A stretch of 7,827 nucleotides of DNA. Origin: Muribaculaceae bacterium (GTDB lineage: Bacteria; Bacteroidota; Bacteroidia; Bacteroidales; Muribaculaceae). The number at the start of each line of letters is the position of its first letter. Position 1 is the stretch's first letter. Positions 6,012 to 7,827 of the stretch are shown piece by piece. The DNA lies in NCBI GenBank assembly GCA_017619255.1, contig JAFZSS010000045.1, forward strand, positions 1 to 7,827, written 5' to 3'. The notes beneath the pieces are model-generated. The model ran no database searches. It was not told the DNA's origin and worked only from the letters and a program-made list of their open reading frames with translations. The position numbers and the translations under genes were made by a program.

Positions 6012-7827
6012 TCACGACATTCTCACGGCACTGTTGATGCCTTTCACTTTTTTGATTTCACGGCACAGGTTGGTCACCACCGAGGCGTCGCTGATGAGGA
6101 CATCCAGGTCGCAGTTGAACACGCCCTGGTCGGAGGTGACTTGCATCTTCTTCATGTTGATGGACATGTTGGTCGAGATGATGTTGACGATGGCTTGGAG
6201 GATTCCCTTCTGGTCGATGCCCTCGATGTGGATGGTGGCCTGGAAGCGGTCGCCATGATCCTCCCACTGCGTCTGGAGCAGGCGGGAGCCGTAGCTAGCT
6301 TTGAGGCGCGCCAGGGTGGGGCAGTCCATCTTGTGGACGATGACTTCGCCAGACTCGGAGAGGAAGCCCACCGTGTCGTCACCCGGGATGGGGTTACAGC
6401 AGTCGGCAATCTGGTAATTGCTCACGCCGTCGCTGGTTTTGAGGGAATAGACAGCCTTGGTGTTGACGGCCTTGGCTGGCTCGCTGGTGATTTCCTTGGG
6501 CTGCGCATCTTTTCCCTTGAAGGGGTTGCGGCGCCACCAGTTGAAGCGTGTGCCCTGTTCTTTCTTGATGACGATGTCCTCGTTGAGGGTGATCTCGTTG
6601 TTGCCGATCATAAAGAACAGCTCTTCCTTGCCGGCGACGCGCTGGCGTCCAATGGCTTGGGAGAGGACCTCGTTGCTGAAGGGGATGTTGTGTTCAGCGA
6701 GGAATTCCATGAAGCGTTTCTCGCCCTCCTCGATGACCAGGCGGCGCTGGTGGCGCAGTGCGTTGCGCAGGCGTGTCTTGCCCTTGGCGGTGACGACAAA
6801 CTTCTCCCATTCGGCTTTGGGCGTCTGGGTATTGCTGGTGAGGATTTCCACCTGGTCACCGCTGGCCATCTTGTAGGACAGCGGTTTGAGCTTGTGGTTC
6901 ACCTTGCCGGCGATACAGTGGGTTCCCAGGTCGGTGTGCAGGGCAAAGGCCAGGTCCAGCACTGAAGAGCCCTTGGGCAGGGTCATCGTCTCGCCCGAGG
7001 GGGTGAAAACGACTATCTCGCTGGCGAACAGGTTGAGTTTGATGGTATCGAGGAAGTCAATGGCGTTGGGCTCGGGCTCCTTAAGGATATCGGTGATGGT
7101 GCTGAGCCACATCGAGAGTTCTTCTTCCTCTTCGCCCTCACCGATCTTGTATTTCCAGTGTGCGGCAAATCCGCGCTCGGCGATGTCGTCCATCTTGCGG
7201 CTGCGTATCTGCACCTCCACCCAGTTGCCGTCGGGGCCCATGACGGTGACATGCAGGGCGCGGTACTTATTGACCTTGGGTGTGGTGAGCCAGTCGCGCA
7301 CGCGGTCGGGGTGCTTGGTATAGACTTCAGTGACCTCGTTGTAGATGTTCCAGCACAGGCGCTTGGCAAGGCTCTCGTCCTCGCCGCAGTCAAACACGAT
7401 GCGCGCGGCGTAGAGGTCATACACTTCCTCGAAGGGGATGCGCTTGCTCTGCATCTTGTTCCAAATCGAGTAACAAGACTTGACGCGCACGGTGAAATCA
7501 TACTTCAGCCCCATGTTGTCCAGGCGCTCACGGATAGGTGCCGAGAAGCGCGCGAACAATTCGTTGCGCTGTTCCTCACTGGCAATGACCAGGTTCTTGA
7601 TGCGTTGGTACTCTTGGGGGTGGTTGTACTTGAAACTCAGATCTTCAAGCTCAGTCTTGATGGCATATAGGCCAAGGCGGTGGGCCAGGGGGGCGTAGAT
7701 GTATAATGTCTCGCCGGCAATCTTATACTGCTTGTTGGCCGGCATCGAAGACAGGGTGCGCATGTTGTGCAGGCGGTCGGCCATCTTGATGAGCACCACG
7801 CGCACATCCTCGCTCATGGTGAGCAGC
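6012..7827 (-). CDS. rel: RelA/SpoT-family (p)ppGpp synthetase/hydrolase, N-terminus cut by window edge
   Basis: The frame is open to the window edge; the first ATG in view (7817-7815) lies inside the conserved hydrolase motif and is not the start. About 604 codons are visible and roughly 130 are missing if the protein has the usual length near 735. Numbering from that internal Met: end of the HD hydrolase with ADRLHNMRTL (13-22, Asp14 being the last metal ligand); synthetase domain about 87-225 with RVKSCYSIWNKM (111-122), Asp134 and Glu201 as probable Mg ligands, Tyr185 in KYRALH as the expected guanine-stacking residue, and ERGFAAHWKYK (214-224); TGS domain about 266-328; helical region to about 405; zinc-binding motif ADCCNPIPGDD (471-481) with HKMDC (495-499); ACT domain about 523-601. 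Both visible catalytic halves look intact, so a bifunctional enzyme that makes and degrades (p)ppGpp in the cytoplasm, sensing the ribosome through its C-terminal half, is likely. The full hydrolase site cannot be checked. A weak GCAA-loop hairpin (about 5995-6010) lies just after the stop, without a U-tract. Confidence 0.95.
   Translation of the reverse strand, partial: LLTMSEDVRVVLIKMADRLHNMRTLSSMPANKQYKIAGETLYIYAPLAHRLGLYAIKTELEDLSFKYNHPQEYQRIKNLVIASEEQRNELFARFSAPIRERLDNMGLKYDFTVRVKSCYSIWNKMQSKRIPFEEVYDLYAARIVFDCGEDESLAKRLCWNIYNEVTEVYTKHPDRVRDWLTTPKVNKYRALHVTVMGPDGNWVEVQIRSRKMDDIAERGFAAHWKYKIGEGEEEEELSMWLSTITDILKEPEPNAIDFLDTIKLNLFASEIVVFTPSGETMTLPKGSSVLDLAFALHTDLGTHCIAGKVNHKLKPLSYKMASGDQVEILTSNTQTPKAEWEKFVVTAKGKTRLRNALRHQRRLVIEEGEKRFMEFLAEHNIPFSNEVLSQAIGRQRVAGKEELFFMIGNNEITLNEDIVIKKEQGTRFNWWRRNPFKGKDAQPKEITSEPAKAVNTKAVYSLKTSDGVSNYQIADCCNPIPGDDTVGFLSESGEVIVHKMDCPTLARLKASYGSRLLQTQWEDHGDRFQATIHIEGIDQKGILQAIVNIISTNMSINMKKMQVTSDQGVFNCDLDVLISDASVVTNLCREIKKVKGINSAVRMS

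Noticed and set aside
5727..6965. 412-codon open frame on the plus strand, antisense to the RelA/SpoT and PgpH-type genes
   Set aside because: It runs across the gap between two well-supported minus-strand genes, has no recognisable domain, and its long open frame is explained by the codon bias of the genes it overlaps.
7815..7817. ATG near the right edge as the start of the RelA/SpoT gene
   Set aside because: The frame stays open upstream (LLT before the Met), and the Met lies within the conserved stretch leading into ADRLHNMRTL, so the gene continues beyond the window.

Overview
The window looks like chromosomal core DNA from a member of the Bacteroidales (Bacteroidota), perhaps Prevotellaceae or Muribaculaceae; the family is a guess. 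The evidence is a DUF4919-type secreted protein (a family I know from Bacteroides relatives), two promoters of the Bacteroides type (TAnnTTTG at -7 with a TTTG-like box about 19 bp upstream), start codons without clear Shine-Dalgarno sequences, and a Bacteroidota-style RelA/SpoT protein. All five genes lie on the minus strand, so transcription runs from right to left. I see no tRNA, rRNA, CRISPR array, transposase or phage gene.

In transcription order, the right end (6012-7827) holds a RelA/SpoT-family (p)ppGpp synthetase/hydrolase whose N-terminus is cut off by the window edge. Next, 52 bp downstream, is a PgpH-type membrane HD phosphodiesterase predicted to degrade cyclic di-AMP (3884-5959). 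After a 93-bp gap come a small polytopic membrane protein of unknown function (3296-3790) and, 14 bp further, a secreted DUF4919-like protein (2544-3281). No promoter or convincing terminator is visible between these four genes, and a strong U-tailed terminator follows the last (2471-2501). I read them as one operon combining two nucleotide second messengers, (p)ppGpp and c-di-AMP, with two uncharacterised envelope proteins.

To the left, a long-chain acyl-CoA synthetase-like AMP-binding enzyme (682-2346) has its own Bacteroides-type promoter. It is followed by two hairpins in the intergenic region. Next is a tiny, very acidic Glu/Ala/Pro/Gln-rich lipoprotein (158-412) with its own promoter, an A-tract upstream of it and a strong terminator. 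It is probably well expressed, and part of its coding sequence is internally duplicated.

The most unusual non-coding feature is at the far left (32-76): four copies of the palindrome CTATAG at exact 9-bp spacing, flanked by extra inverted bases, so that the whole 45-nt block folds into one nearly perfect hairpin. A degenerate relative lies between the PgpH-type gene and the membrane-protein gene, and a single CTATAG lies between the RelA/SpoT and PgpH-type genes. I did not find a clearly novel multi-gene system; the best leads are this repeat family and the second-messenger operon with its two unknown partners.
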